A program made the translations under genes and the position numbers. Shown piece after piece: positions 1-9,934 of a stretch of DNA of 64,000 nucleotides. Numbering within the stretch: position 1 is the first letter of the stretch; each line of letters opens with the position of its first letter. Under the pieces are notes generated by a model. The model searched no databases, was not told the DNA's origin, and saw nothing but the letters and a program-made list of their open reading frames with translations. This stretch comes from Bipolaris cookei. Its lineage: Eukaryota; Ascomycota; Dothideomycetes; Pleosporales; Pleosporaceae. Where the stretch lies: NCBI GenBank assembly GCA_002286855.1, contig NRSV01000032.1, forward strand, positions 62,001 to 126,000. The letters are read 5' to 3'.

Positions 1-653
1 AAGTTGTGTCCAACTTCCAATCCACCCTTGTCTTCCCACTTCCAGCCGTGGTAGAACAAGCCAGTGCTTGTGTCGCATAGGTACTGGCAGTGCAGGATGA
101 ATTGGCGCTTCGCCTCTTCTACGTATTCTGGGCGGTTCAGGGTAAGACCAATCTTTGCCAATGGTAGCGCGCTCATCATCAGTGTATCATCCCAGAGCTC
201 ATCCTTATTGAACGAGTTGTATGTCTCGTGCTGGAACCCGCCAAACTTGGTGCGGGGCAGCCCGTGCATGACCCACTCAGCCCATGTGTCCAGCCATGGA
301 ACAAATGTCTTGTTACCCGTCTCTTCGTACAGGTATGCCAATGAGAGAAATGGGCTCATGGTGTTGATATTTTTGGTTGTGCCCTTGGCGAGTTGCTTGT
401 CAAACCAGCCTTTTATGATGTCGAGCGTCGCCGTGCTGCCCGTCAGCGTGTAGTAGTGCCATAGCCCGTACAGTCCAATCCCATGAGTCCATTCCCAGCC
501 GTCCCAGCCCTTGGTATCGATTATACGGCCATCATCGAGTTTGAGTAGAAACTCGCCGGTTTTGTCGTGAATGTTGACTAGGTTGTGAGTTAGGAGAAGG
601 ATTTTCTCATCAATCTGGCCTTTTGTTAGGCCATGCACTGTGAGTGTGGACAT
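1..653 (-). CDS. GH105-type unsaturated rhamnogalacturonyl hydrolase, 3' end cut by window edge
   Basis: The minus-strand frame is open from an ATG at 651-653 to the left edge, so only the first 217 or so codons are present. The translation begins MSTLTVHGLTKGQ and carries the GH105 hallmarks WDGWEWTHGIGLYG near residue 55 and ELWDDTLMMSALPLAKIG near residue 155, followed by LFYHGWKWEDKGG. Family knowledge: GH105 enzymes remove the unsaturated uronic acid left at oligosaccharide ends by pectin or rhamnogalacturonan lyases, on an (alpha/alpha)6 barrel. No signal peptide is visible at this start, so it may act inside the cell on imported oligosaccharides. No intron is needed in the visible part. 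The distal catalytic half is outside the window. Confidence 0.85.
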   Translation of the reverse strand, partial: MSTLTVHGLTKGQIDEKILLLTHNLVNIHDKTGEFLLKLDDGRIIDTKGWDGWEWTHGIGLYGLWHYYTLTGSTATLDIIKGWFDKQLAKGTTKNINTMSPFLSLAYLYEETGNKTFVPWLDTWAEWVMHGLPRTKFGGFQHETYNSFNKDELWDDTLMMSALPLAKIGLTLNRPEYVEEAKRQFILHCQYLCDTSTGLFYHGWKWEDKGGLEVGHN

Positions 654-1845
654 GGCGAATGTGGATTCTGAGATGTTAGGTGAATTTGGAATGGATGCTC
701 TTGGGCAGTGAAAACTAAATATTGAGCAGCAAAATCCCAACTACTCTCACGCAGTGCACAAGAAGAAGACCAGAAGCGGAGGCGCGACAAGTTATCAACA
801 CGCGTAGTCCAGCGGGCGGGTATTGGATAGCTTCCGTGGGCCATACACACCAATCAAGCCTTACAGAGTGGGGGTACAGACCGGGGAAACTCAGAGTCTC
901 CGACTGCATACCTCGAAGACGTGGTGTAAATCATTGCCAGATTTTCGTGCCTATCTGCACCGAGCTTGTTCATTTCTGCACCGGCACAAGCTTGGCACAC
1001 GTGGGTTTTGCACCAGCTTCTTGGTCCCTGGAAAGCCGCGGCTCATCCACGCATCTGAATCGACACCAAAAGACTCGTGATTGTTTGCTGAAAGGCCAGG
1101 TGAAGATGCTTTCTGTATTCGCCATGTATTGTGCCGACCCTCGTCGATCATTACGCCGACTCGTGGGAGGCTATAGCGCAGGCGGCCAAGATCAGCAAAG
1201 AACCGTCAAGGGAAACACGGCCGCCGTTTAAACAGCCCTTGCTGACCAACTCGCATCCAAGCTGGGGAAGCCAGCCGCCACCAACTCCAGCGCGAAGGAA
1301 TATTTCCACCAGCCATCAGGCAGCTGGTGGTCTGTCCCTCGCATCTTCGGCATCATGTATGCCGATACAATGCTGTTCTAGGATACGTGCCAAGTGGTGG
1401 CTTTCTCCACACTACTTGATTCTATGTGTTCGCCTCTCCGCATTGTGGGCCACTCCGCATATTGTGTGAATGTCATGTCCATGGGGTTGCTGACACTAAA
1501 AGCGAACGACTGAGGTTGCAGCAATGGCGCCCATTTGGCCGGGCTTGCAGGACCACGCCTATGAAGATCCTTTGCTACGCTGGGGCGGGGCAACCGAGGA
1601 GGTGACTGTGTTCAACCGTCAATACAAGCTTGCCGTGAGGTACATGCCCTCATCGTATGTGATTTGCGGAGGAGCCTGCCGGGGTATGGGGTAGACTGGG
1701 GTACGCTCGGACGCACCATACATATTATCCGGGTAGAAATATCATGTCGAGTGGCCCTCCAACTCAGCACCTTACAGCAGGTGTTGGGGCTCTTTAGCTT
1801 TCATCCCCATTTTCTTCAATTGCCGATCCCCGGAAGAGTTTCAGT
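654..1845. other. Intergenic region, divergent GH105 / MFS promoters
   Basis: About 1.2 kb between divergently transcribed genes. Short ORFs occur on both strands (for example 722-1231 plus) but show no motif or coding-like composition. I see no RNA gene or repeat here; it presumably holds both promoters. Confidence 0.5.
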
Positions 1846-3556
1846 ATGGTCGTTGCTAGAGCTAGCACCGACAAGGTGCAGGGCTTGCCTGCCACTGCTG
1901 GTCATCTCGATGATAAGGACGTCAACCGGGTTGAGCGTGTGCTGTCGGTTGGCGACGAGAAGGGCGAACATGTCAACTACGAACGTATCGATCGAGAAGT
2001 CGCACAGTATGCCAGCGAGACTGAAATATACATCTCGGAAGAGGAGAACAAGCGATTGAAGAGATTGATCGACAGGCGTGTGCTTCCTATCATGGTCTTC
2101 ACATACTTTTTGCAGTCCCTCGATAAGGGCACCATGTCCATGACTTCTATCATGGGTATCCGCGATGATGTTCCAGTCCTTCAATCAAAGCAGATAGTGA
2201 GTTTCAAAGCATAGAGAAGTCTGCAAGACGCGAAATTAACATATGATAGTTTGGATGGCTCACCACTTGTATCTATCTCGCTGTGCTTGTTGTCGAATAC
2301 CCCACCAACTGGATCCTGCAAAGAGTGCCAGTTGCCAAATACCTCGGCTTCAACATTCTTGCATGGAGCATCGTGCTTGCATGCCATGCCCTCTGTTTTA
2401 GCTTTCCATCGCTCGTCGTTGTCCGAACCCTGCTTGGTATTTTTGAAGCAGTCTGCCAGCCTGCTTTTCTCATCATGACCTCACTGTGGTACAAACGAGA
2501 GGAGCAAGCTGCGATTGTGACTTATTGGTACATGATGAGTAAGTCAGAATGAATTGAAATCGTGTGACTGTTTGCTAATCTAGTGCCTCAGACGGTATGC
2601 AACAGATTGTCGGAGGTCTCTTGGCATACGGCTTTTCGCAAATCAGGCATCCAAGCTTCAAAAGTAACCCTGGAACCGCATCCATTCGGTCATGGCAAGC
2701 CATTTTCATCACCTACGGCTGCTTCTCCTTTTTGTGGGGATTGTTCGTCATTTGGAGACTTCCCGACAGCCCTATGCGCGCGAAGTGCTGGTCTGAAGAG
2801 GACAAGAAGCTGCTGGTCGAGCGCGTACGCTCCAACCAGACGGGTCTTCAAAACAAGAAATTCCGCGCGTACCAGTTCAAAGAGGCACTTCTCGACCCCC
2901 AGACCTACTGCTACATGGGTATCCAGATCTTCACTACGCTTCCTACTTCTGGACTCGGTGCTTTCTACAACATCATCGTCCAAGGACTCGGATTCAGTGT
3001 TCTTGAGACTCAGCTTCTGGCCATGGTTCTCGGCGCCATTATCATCTTCACACTCATGAGCTCGGTCTGGATTGTCAAGAAGACAAAGCAGAACCTGTTG
3101 ACCATGGCCATATACTTGATCCCAGCTTTCACAGGTACCATTGTCATTATGACTGTCAAGAATACAAACAGCGCAACCCGAGCCGGCCTGCTCATCAGCT
3201 ACTGGATTGTCTTTACATTCTGGGCAGCCCAAGGCCTCGGCATGTCCATGCTGACGCGTAACGTCGGAGGGCAGACCAAGAAATCCGTCTGCATCACCAT
3301 GAACTTCTTCGCCTGGTGCGCCGGCAACGCTATTGGCCCCAAAGTCTTCTTCGACAACGACCCTCGCTACCTCAAGACGCTGGCCATTCATCTTGGCTGC
3401 TACTCTGCTCTCGTCTGTGTCATTGCCTTCTTGCGGTTCAACCTTACACTCCGTAACAAGAAAAAGGACCGTGAGTTTGGCAAGGAGATTAGCAATGCTC
3501 ATGGATTCGAGGATTTGACGGATAGAGAGAATCCCAACTTCCGCTATATTTATTAG
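1846..3556 (+). CDS. MFS transporter, allantoate permease/Dal5-like anion:cation symporter family
   Basis: Three exons: 1846-2196, 2250-2538 and 2592-3556, giving 534 aa. Intron 1 is 2197-2249 (gtgagt...gatag). Intron 2 is 2539-2591 (gtaagt...cctcag); using this acceptor rather than the nearer tag restores the motif YMMNGMQQIVGGLLAYG typical of this family. The protein has a hydrophilic N-terminus, then about 12 membrane segments; the LDKGTMSMTSIMGIRDD stretch belongs to TM1 and its following loop. Family members import allantoate, ureidosuccinate, nicotinate, pantothenate or other organic anions across the plasma membrane; the substrate here cannot be read from sequence. The neighbouring GH105 gene is divergent, but a shared pathway is only a guess. 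Confidence 0.9.
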
Positions 3557-3724
3557 ACATGGAGGGAGCTGTAGGGGATTATTATGTAATCGATGAAATG
3601 AATTATGCAAGCGTATCAATCATATTATACAAATATTACCACCCTCATAAATACTTGTCTCACTTACGCAAAAAGATGGTAATGACAATTCGAATTTGAT
3701 ACCTTCCTAAAATCCCACTTCAAT

Positions 3725-4687
3725 CTACTCCCCACCCCCATCATCCAACTTCCTATTCTCTATCGCACTCCCCTCCAACCCCGCCATAATCGCCTTATCC
3801 TCCCCGGGAATCCTCATTTCAAACACCTCCCTCACAACCGCATACTCATAATACCCACATCTTGCAATCGGCTGCGTCTTCCTAACATCAATCTTGCCAT
3901 TCGTAAGTACGCGCTCATCAATATGCACGCCAACAACCTTGCCGATAACCACATCTATGGATCCCATTGGCGGATTCCCTGGGAGACGCAACGTGCTGTG
4001 GTACTCGCACTCAAATTTGATGGGACTCTGCTTTACCATCGGGATAAACATCTGTTCGTACTTCCCGGCCTCCGCTCCATCACGAGGGGCGATGCGCATA
4101 GCACTAAGCTTACTCTCCTCCTTTTCCAGCCCCGCTTTCTCGAATTCATCAACGCCATAGGCTTCTTGGACCGCGCTGATATTGACTTGCTCGCGCAGCT
4201 CGTACGTAGCTAGGTTCCAGATGAACTTTCCGGTCGCCTCGGCGTTGCGGACTGTATCTTTTTGCGTGGAGCTGGGGGTTTGGTTTGCGCTGAACATTAC
4301 GTAGGGGGGGTCGAAGGTGAGGTTGTTGAATTGGGAATAAGGGGCTAGGTTTGCGGTGCCGGTGGGAGAGAGGGTCGATATCCAGCCGATGGGGCGGGGG
4401 ACGACGCAGGCCTGGGAATGTTAGTTATTGTTGGGACGAGAAAAAAAAGAATACATGGGAGAATATGGAGTTGCAAATAGAGTCTATTGAGGAATTGAGG
4501 GTCAAGAGATGTTGGGTGGAATGGCATGATGGTTTCTCATCGTGCAGGGAATGGCGAAGTGGGTATTTGCCAAACACCATATATCCAGTGAACACTGCAT
4601 TATATACAAAAGACATATTGAAACGCTACTTACCTTGAAAGGATCGTATGGTAAACCATGATCTTCCTTTCCCGGTCGATAAAACAT
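3725..4687 (-). CDS. Flavin reductase-like (FMN-binding split barrel) domain protein
   Basis: Two exons on the minus strand: 4634-4687 and 3725-4411, giving 246 aa. The intron 4412-4633 (gtaagt...ttcccag) is long for this window (222 nt). Joining the exons gives GLPYDPFK followed by ACVVPRPIGWIST, the classic N-terminal signature of flavin-reductase-like split-barrel proteins, so I am confident of the first exon. Later motifs include the NLAPYSQFNN stretch and a conserved C-terminal CGYYEYAVV. The family binds FMN; members include flavin reductases and proteins of unknown substrate. It is divergent from the SDR gene at 5131, a possible redox pair sharing a 443-bp promoter, though nothing proves they act together. 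Confidence 0.88.
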
Positions 4688-5130
4688 ATTTGTCTCCTAG
4701 CGTTACCTTCTCTTCAATCCGATCTTTCACTTCTTACACAGGAACTATCAATAAGTATATCTCAGAAAAGTACAAAGTATGTACCATTTCACCAGCTTGT
4801 CAGGGCACACGCTCGGTATATAAAACCCCATACCACTCTGTCAGAAGCTTGTGTTTTGGTGGGGCAGTATCTTCCGCCACGGATGCTACTGCGGGGTTCC
4901 CTACGTACATATCGGGATCCCGCAATCGGCACATCTAGGCGGGAAAGACTTATGTGCTGAATGCGTAGTTGCGCCATTACATCATAATTCCAACAGATAC
5001 ACCATGGCTTGTTACAGTATAGCTTCCCTAGTCATAATTTCCACAATGAGATTGTAATACACTAGACATAGAGCAAAGAAAGACGAATTCCTCCCCACCA
5101 CCCAGGCAAAAACCCAAGATCCACTCTACA
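4688..5130. other. Divergent promoter region
   Basis: 443 bp between the flavin-reductase-like gene and the SDR gene. ORFs here (4648-5057 range) are short and lack motifs. A/C-rich sequence precedes the SDR start. Confidence 0.4.
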
Positions 5131-5928
5131 ATGTTCACTACAGAAACAATTCTAATAACAGGCGCCTCTTCTGGCCTCGGTCTCGCCTTCCTAACGCACT
5201 ATCTCTCCCTTCACGCCCCATCAGCACCCACAATCATAGCCCTAGACACCCATCCCTTACCCGAAAAAATCACTACATCGCACCCACCAACCCTTTCCTT
5301 CCACCGCCTCGACATCACTAGCGCAGACGCCCTACAAACCCTCGCATCAACCTACACGCACACACCCCTCACCCTAATCCTGCACTGCGCTGGCATCCGC
5401 GGCCTAGTCCCATTAATAGTATCCCGCGAGAAAGATGGAGACCGGAATGTCGCAAGCACCGAGACACTGGAAGTCATGGATAAAGAAACAATGATGCGGA
5501 CATTCGAAGTAAACACCTGGGGAACGTTTAACCTTATTAAATCTTTTTTGCCATCTCTCCTCTCCATCTCCTCTACATCATCATCGTCATTGGAAAATAT
5601 CAATCCCACACGCCCCAAAGTCCTCATCCTCTCCTCCCGCATGTCCTCCATCTCGGTCAATTCCGCGGGGGGAGCCTACGCGTATCGAGCGAGTAAAGCA
5701 GCGCTGAATGCGGTGGTGAGGAGTTTTGCGATTGATGTGCCGCAGGTGCAGTTTTTGTTGTTGCATCCGGGAAGAGTGGAGACGGGGTTGGTGGCGTGGA
5801 AGGAGGAAGGGGCCGTGAGTGTGGGGGAGAGTGTGGGAGATTGCTTGAGGGTTTTGGAGAAGATGGGGGAGGAGAGGTGGGCGAGTGGGAGGTTGGTTGA
5901 TCGGCTTGGGGAGGAGATTGGGTGGTGA
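5131..5928 (+). CDS. Short-chain dehydrogenase/reductase (SDR), C-factor-like
   Basis: Single exon of 265 aa. It has the Rossmann glycine motif TGASSGLG at residues 10-17, an HCAG variant of the NNAG motif near residue 86, N128 in VNTWG, a serine in ILSSRMSS, and the catalytic YRASK around residues 185-189. The family uses NAD(P)(H) to oxidise or reduce alcohols and carbonyls; the short length and C-terminus without a substrate-binding extension resemble the C-factor/sniffer group. Substrate unknown. The first 500 bases use C- and A-ending codons and the last 270 switch sharply to G- and T-ending ones, a pattern shared by three other genes in the window. Confidence 0.9.
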   Translation: MFTTETILITGASSGLGLAFLTHYLSLHAPSAPTIIALDTHPLPEKITTSHPPTLSFHRLDITSADALQTLASTYTHTPLTLILHCAGIRGLVPLIVSREKDGDRNVASTETLEVMDKETMMRTFEVNTWGTFNLIKSFLPSLLSISSTSSSSLENINPTRPKVLILSSRMSSISVNSAGGAYAYRASKAALNAVVRSFAIDVPQVQFLLLHPGRVETGLVAWKEEGAVSVGESVGDCLRVLEKMGEERWASGRLVDRLGEEIGW

Positions 5929-6218
5929 GGGAGAGAAAGAAGGTGGACTTGGTCAAGAGGGTAAAGGAGAGTGGTTCTTGTGGATATCGTTAACTGGCTG
6001 TAGCATTCACAGCAGCAAGATGCAGCTGTAAAGTTGCATCTAGAGTCAGTTGGTCTTCATTGGTGTCATTATGTAGTGTATAGCAGCAAATGTCATATAC
6101 GGCGCTTGCAATGCATTTGGGCATCACTTTCCCTCTGTTCAGACTTGGGGTCATGAATGCGCACTCTCGATCGGCGCTCTGATATAAAAACGATGCATGT
6201 GACTCCAGTGGAAGAGCG

Positions 6219-7094
6219 TCATTGCTCATCACCCACCGTCTTTTCTGCATCTTCCTCGCAAACATCTGTAAGTATACCCTCCTCGCCTTCTCTTCGCCCC
6301 GCACTGGATATCTTGTGCGCAATACCCAGGCCTCTCTCAATACCTTGAACCAGCCCTTCCAACGCCCCAAAAATGTCGCCATGTTGTTCTCGTGCCTCAG
6401 TCAGCTTGTCTATTCCGGCCTCGGCCTTTCCTTTGTTCTTCCGCGGTATCTCAACACCTTCTATACGTAGCATGTAGCCTGGATCAGGAGAGTCCTCGTC
6501 GAAAGAGGGAGCTGTCCGCACTCCCGTATCTGTTATCTGCCACTCTGGTGATAGCGACTGTGCATCCACGATTGTACGTCCATCTTCCCCTACATCGACA
6601 ATAAGATAGTGTTCCTTAACACCTGGTATGGGCGGTGGGAATGGCGACTCGACTGGTGGATCTTGTTCGTATTCCTCTCCTTCGACCTCTTCTTCATGAC
6701 CTTCCTGACCCCGACGTCGATCTCCGGCAACCGGTGCATCGTGTGGAAGGTATCTTGTATCGTCTAGCCCTAAGCCTCGCATCGAGGCTGCAGTGACAAT
6801 GGTAGGATCGTCGTCGGCGAAGACATAGTGGACATAAGGGTGATAGTGCTCGCCCGATGTGGTGTCCTCAATCAAGGCGAAGAAGGGTCGGAAGTTTGGT
6901 GGTGGTAGCAGGGGTTGCTTAGCATTAGGTTCGGGGTATGGTATGTCGTCCTCCTCCAGCGCGTCGTCCTCCTCCAGTTGCTCGTTGGGATCATCACCAG
7001 AAGGACAGTCCGGGTTGTCTAAGGGCTTTGTACGTGGCGAGAGGGTTGCACGAGGTATTGGCGGTGGTTCTGGAGTGTCGAGGTTGGCAGACAT
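6219..7094 (-). CDS. Conserved acidic protein of unknown function
   Basis: Single-exon ORF of 291 aa starting MSANLDTPEPPPIPR. The N-terminal 55 residues are Pro- and Asp/Glu-rich and look disordered. A structured part follows with FRPFFALIED, HPYVHYVFADDD and EHYLIVDVGEDGRT, then a hydrophilic helical tail. HPYVHYVF and YLIVDV look like core beta strands. I do not recognise a named domain. The start has a plausible context, and the gene lies tandem to APC11 on the same strand with 362 bp between them. No membrane segment or signal peptide is visible. Confidence 0.7.
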   Translation of the reverse strand: MSANLDTPEPPPIPRATLSPRTKPLDNPDCPSGDDPNEQLEEDDALEEDDIPYPEPNAKQPLLPPPNFRPFFALIEDTTSGEHYHPYVHYVFADDDPTIVTAASMRGLGLDDTRYLPHDAPVAGDRRRGQEGHEEEVEGEEYEQDPPVESPFPPPIPGVKEHYLIVDVGEDGRTIVDAQSLSPEWQITDTGVRTAPSFDEDSPDPGYMLRIEGVEIPRKNKGKAEAGIDKLTEAREQHGDIFGALEGLVQGIERGLGIAHKISSAGRREGEEGILTDVCEEDAEKTVGDEQ

Positions 7095-7456
7095 GTTGGG
7101 GAGATTGATGGCGGAGTGGAGTTAGTGGAGCTCGGGAGAGCGAGCTCTAGCTCAGGTGCATGATCGATAAGATAGGTGGTCCATGCACACTACCCTTCCG
7201 ACAGCTGGGAAGTGGGACAAAACGCAGGTACCGGAGCACTATGACTTGATCAGATCGCGTGTGTGAAGCAATCCTTGGGGTATCGAACGTGCCCGAGATA
7301 ATTATATCGACGACCCAAACAATCCAAACTCCTACTTCGCCAGGCCCCGCACATCATTCAATGTTTCTATAAGAAGTCCCGTCGTATGTTCTCCAAGACT
7401 TCAATGGAAGACTCGTCACTCGTACAGTATTCGTCAACAACAAGCCAGGTTGAAGA
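7095..7456. other. Intergenic region between two minus-strand genes
   Basis: 362 bp between the APC11 stop and the start of the acidic protein. It should hold the APC11 3' UTR and the promoter of the downstream gene. No recognisable motif seen. Confidence 0.4.
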
Positions 7457-7934
7457 TTACAGGGGACTTGTGTCCGGTTCCTGTATCTGCCTGGGCGTCT
7501 CGGTAGCGGTTGGGGCGTCTTGACTCTTCGACTTGAATGCTGTGTCGGGATATCAGTAAGGTCTTTGGATATTTTAGACAGTGGAGATTCAACTTACGCT
7601 GGCGACACATGGGGCACTTCTCCAAAGAGCTCTCCTGCTTTAACCAGTCGAAGATGCAGTGCTGGGTTGCTGTTAGCTGTGCGCGGGTCGTTTTGACGAA
7701 TGGTAGTTTACCATGTGAAAAGAGTGATTGCATTCTCCAAGTACTAGGTCTGGTAAGCCGGTATCAAAAAAAGCGGGTATTCCTAGACTTACGTAGCGGG
7801 CACTCATCGCCTGGGAACTTGCACTTAGAACAGGTGCTGTCGTATGGGTTACGACAGATTCCGCAGACATCGTCATCGGGCATGTCCCAGTGCCAGGCTG
7901 CGACAGCGTTCCATTCTCGGATAGTGACTTTCAT
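7457..7934 (-). CDS. APC11: Anaphase-promoting complex subunit 11 (RING-H2)
   Basis: Four exons on the minus strand: 7793-7934, 7712-7743 (32 nt), 7598-7661 and 7457-7539, giving 106 aa. The spliced protein starts MKVTIREWNAVAAWHWD, the diagnostic APC11 N-terminus, followed by CGICRNPYDSTC, CPLLLGECNHSFHMHC and CPMCRQ, which supply the eight zinc ligands of a RING-H2 finger. The acceptor before TACTTGG was chosen because it restores CPLLLGEC; the other candidate would insert two residues. APC11 is the catalytic RING subunit of the APC/C ubiquitin ligase, binding E2 and the cullin-like APC2 to drive mitotic exit. Final residues after CPMCRQPFKSK depend on the last splice and are less certain. 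Confidence 0.92.
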
Positions 7935-8426
7935 GATTTCGGTCTTTGTCCAAGTTATGGCATTAAAAGACGTTGTGTATGTGAGTATGAAGCAAAGACT
8001 ATCAGCAGTATCAAAACACGCCCAGGCGGCAGATTCGCAGGCGGTGAGAGGCGGAGATTGGGCGTTAATTCCGGCAGGGGTCTGAGCTCAAGCTTTGCTG
8101 TGGCTGCAGCAAAGCTACGAGATGCACATAAGTGCAACACCAGAATCGGACCTGCACGGTGCTATCAGTGCTTGAGTAAGCCGTCATAACCAGATTTTTT
8201 CGAGGCTGTCTCTCGCAATGCACTAACAATCATGCCATAGTTTCGCCCTGATCCGCTGCGGTTCAGTTCCCCGCACTTATCAGTATTAGTAGCTTCCACT
8301 TGCCCCTCCGGCTTGGTCACGAAATATCGAGCGACAAAGGCATCACCTCGCCGTTTTCTCCACTTATCCCACCAGTGTTATCTCCATCCTCGCCGACTCC
8401 CACAACTAACCACTGCAGCTTGTAAA
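7935..8426. other. Divergent promoter, APC11 / sulfurtransferase
   Basis: 492 bp between divergent start codons. Pyrimidine-rich sequence (8340-8400) precedes the sulfurtransferase start, as is common in fungal promoters. No gene seen. Confidence 0.4.
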
Positions 8427-9501
8427 ATGTTTGTCTCACGTTTCCACTGTTCTTTGCGCTGCCCCTCTTCCTTTGTCTCGTCTCTCCGGTATCCAGTCTC
8501 TGTAGCCAACAGGCGCGCAATGTCTTCGCATGAGAAACTCCATTCTTACCTTGTTACCCCAGCAGAGCTCAATTCGGCCCTAAAACTCAATGCCAGCAAG
8601 CTCTCGCACGAACCTCGCGTCATTCCTCTCTGTGCATCCTGGTTTCTTCCCAATGACGACCGCAATGGCTACAAAACTTTTCTTGCGCAGCACATTCCCA
8701 ATTCTCAATTCTTCGACCTAGACGCTGTCAAGGATGTGCATTCTCCATACCCTCACATGCTTCCTTCCCCTTCCGAGTTCGCTGACGCAGTGAGACATCT
8801 GGGTATCCGCCGCGAAGACAGTGTAGTTGTGTACGATAGCAAGGAGCTAGGCATCTTTTCTGCGCCCCGCGTCGGCTGGACGTTCCAAGTTTTTGGTCAT
8901 CCAAGAGTCCATGTACTCAACAACTTCCGCAAGTGGGTTGATGAGGGATACCCCACGGAGAGCGGCGAGCCCAAGACACCTGAGATAACCGAGTATGAGG
9001 TGCCGCAGTTAGATGAGGAGAAGGTCATTGCTTTCGAAGGAGTCAAGGAAATCGCAAAAGACTTGGGCAAAGAGGGAGCCGATGAGGTGCAAATCTTGGA
9101 TGCGAGGAGTCTGGGAAGGTGGAAGGGCGTCGATCCAGAGCCCAGAGAAGGTACATGAAAAACCGTCAGTGCAAACAAGTAGCAGCATAATAACAACCAT
9201 AGGTTTATCCTCCGGCCACATTCCTTTCTCCATCTCCGTACCAGTCGCTGACCTCCTCGACCCAAATGACAAGACCCTCCTCCCCGCTTCCAAGCTCAAG
9301 GCCGTCTTCGAATCCAAGAACATAAAGCCTGACGTACCTATTATCAGCAGCTGCGGCACAGGCGTTACCGCAGCCATTATCGATGCTGCCCTGACCGAAG
9401 CCGGATACCCGACACAACAGAGGCGTCTATATGATGGCAGCTGGACGGAATGGGCTCAGCGCGTCAAGCCTACTGAGGGTCTCATCCACAAGACATTGTA
9501 G
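8427..9501 (+). CDS. Thiosulfate/3-mercaptopyruvate sulfurtransferase (two rhodanese domains)
   Basis: Two exons, 8427-9150 and 9203-9501, intron gtacat...catag, 340 aa. The N-terminal rhodanese domain (about 45-165) includes the ASWFLP stretch and SVVVYDS but no catalytic cysteine; the C-terminal domain (about 200-330) has ILDARSLGRW and the active loop CGTGVTA with the catalytic Cys. The GxGV-type loop fits mercaptopyruvate sulfurtransferase better than classical rhodanese. The enzyme moves sulfane sulfur to thiol acceptors or cyanide. The first 31 residues are Arg/Ser-rich without acids and look like a mitochondrial presequence; a second Met at residue 32 (8520) would yield a cytosolic form, the arrangement known from other eukaryotic MSTs. 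Confidence 0.92.
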
Positions 9502-9934
9502 ATAACCAGAAGGCATGCGAGAGGTTGATATGAGACACGACCCGTTCCCTTGAAGGAAGTTGATACCCTTTCTCGAATTCTGTGTGTAAATAGTTTGGCT
9601 AGTCAATGTGTATGGCCCAGGAGTCCAAAAGTACTCTAAGCATGATTTTCTAAATAGAAGGTCAGTGTTCGTTTCCTTACATGAATCAACATACACGGGT
9701 ACATTCCAAAATACAAAGCAGAATCCGTATGAAACCCCACACGAGTTTCGCCAGTAAACGTTGCTGTGACCAAATCTACCATATGCCAGTATACAAAGAA
9801 GAAGGGCGCCTAGTAATAGTTTCAAAACAACCAGCAATCGATACGTCAAAAATAGCGAGAGTAATAAACGAAATTATCCAACTATTCAAGCCTATTACAC
9901 CTAAACTCCCCTGCCCCATCGACAGTTCCGAATA
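9502..9934. other. Convergent intergenic region
   Basis: 433 bp between two stop codons, A/T-rich from 9640 to 9900. A plus-strand ORF at 9681-9959 overlaps the helicase 3' end and has no motif; I treat it as chance. Confidence 0.4.

Noticed and set aside
722..1231. 169-codon plus-strand ORF
   Set aside because: No motif, overlaps other ORFs in different frames, and sits in a divergent promoter region.
2690..3619. 309-codon ORF on the minus strand opposite the MFS transporter
   Set aside because: It is the antisense of exon 3, is hydrophilic without motifs, and its length follows from the codon composition of the real gene.
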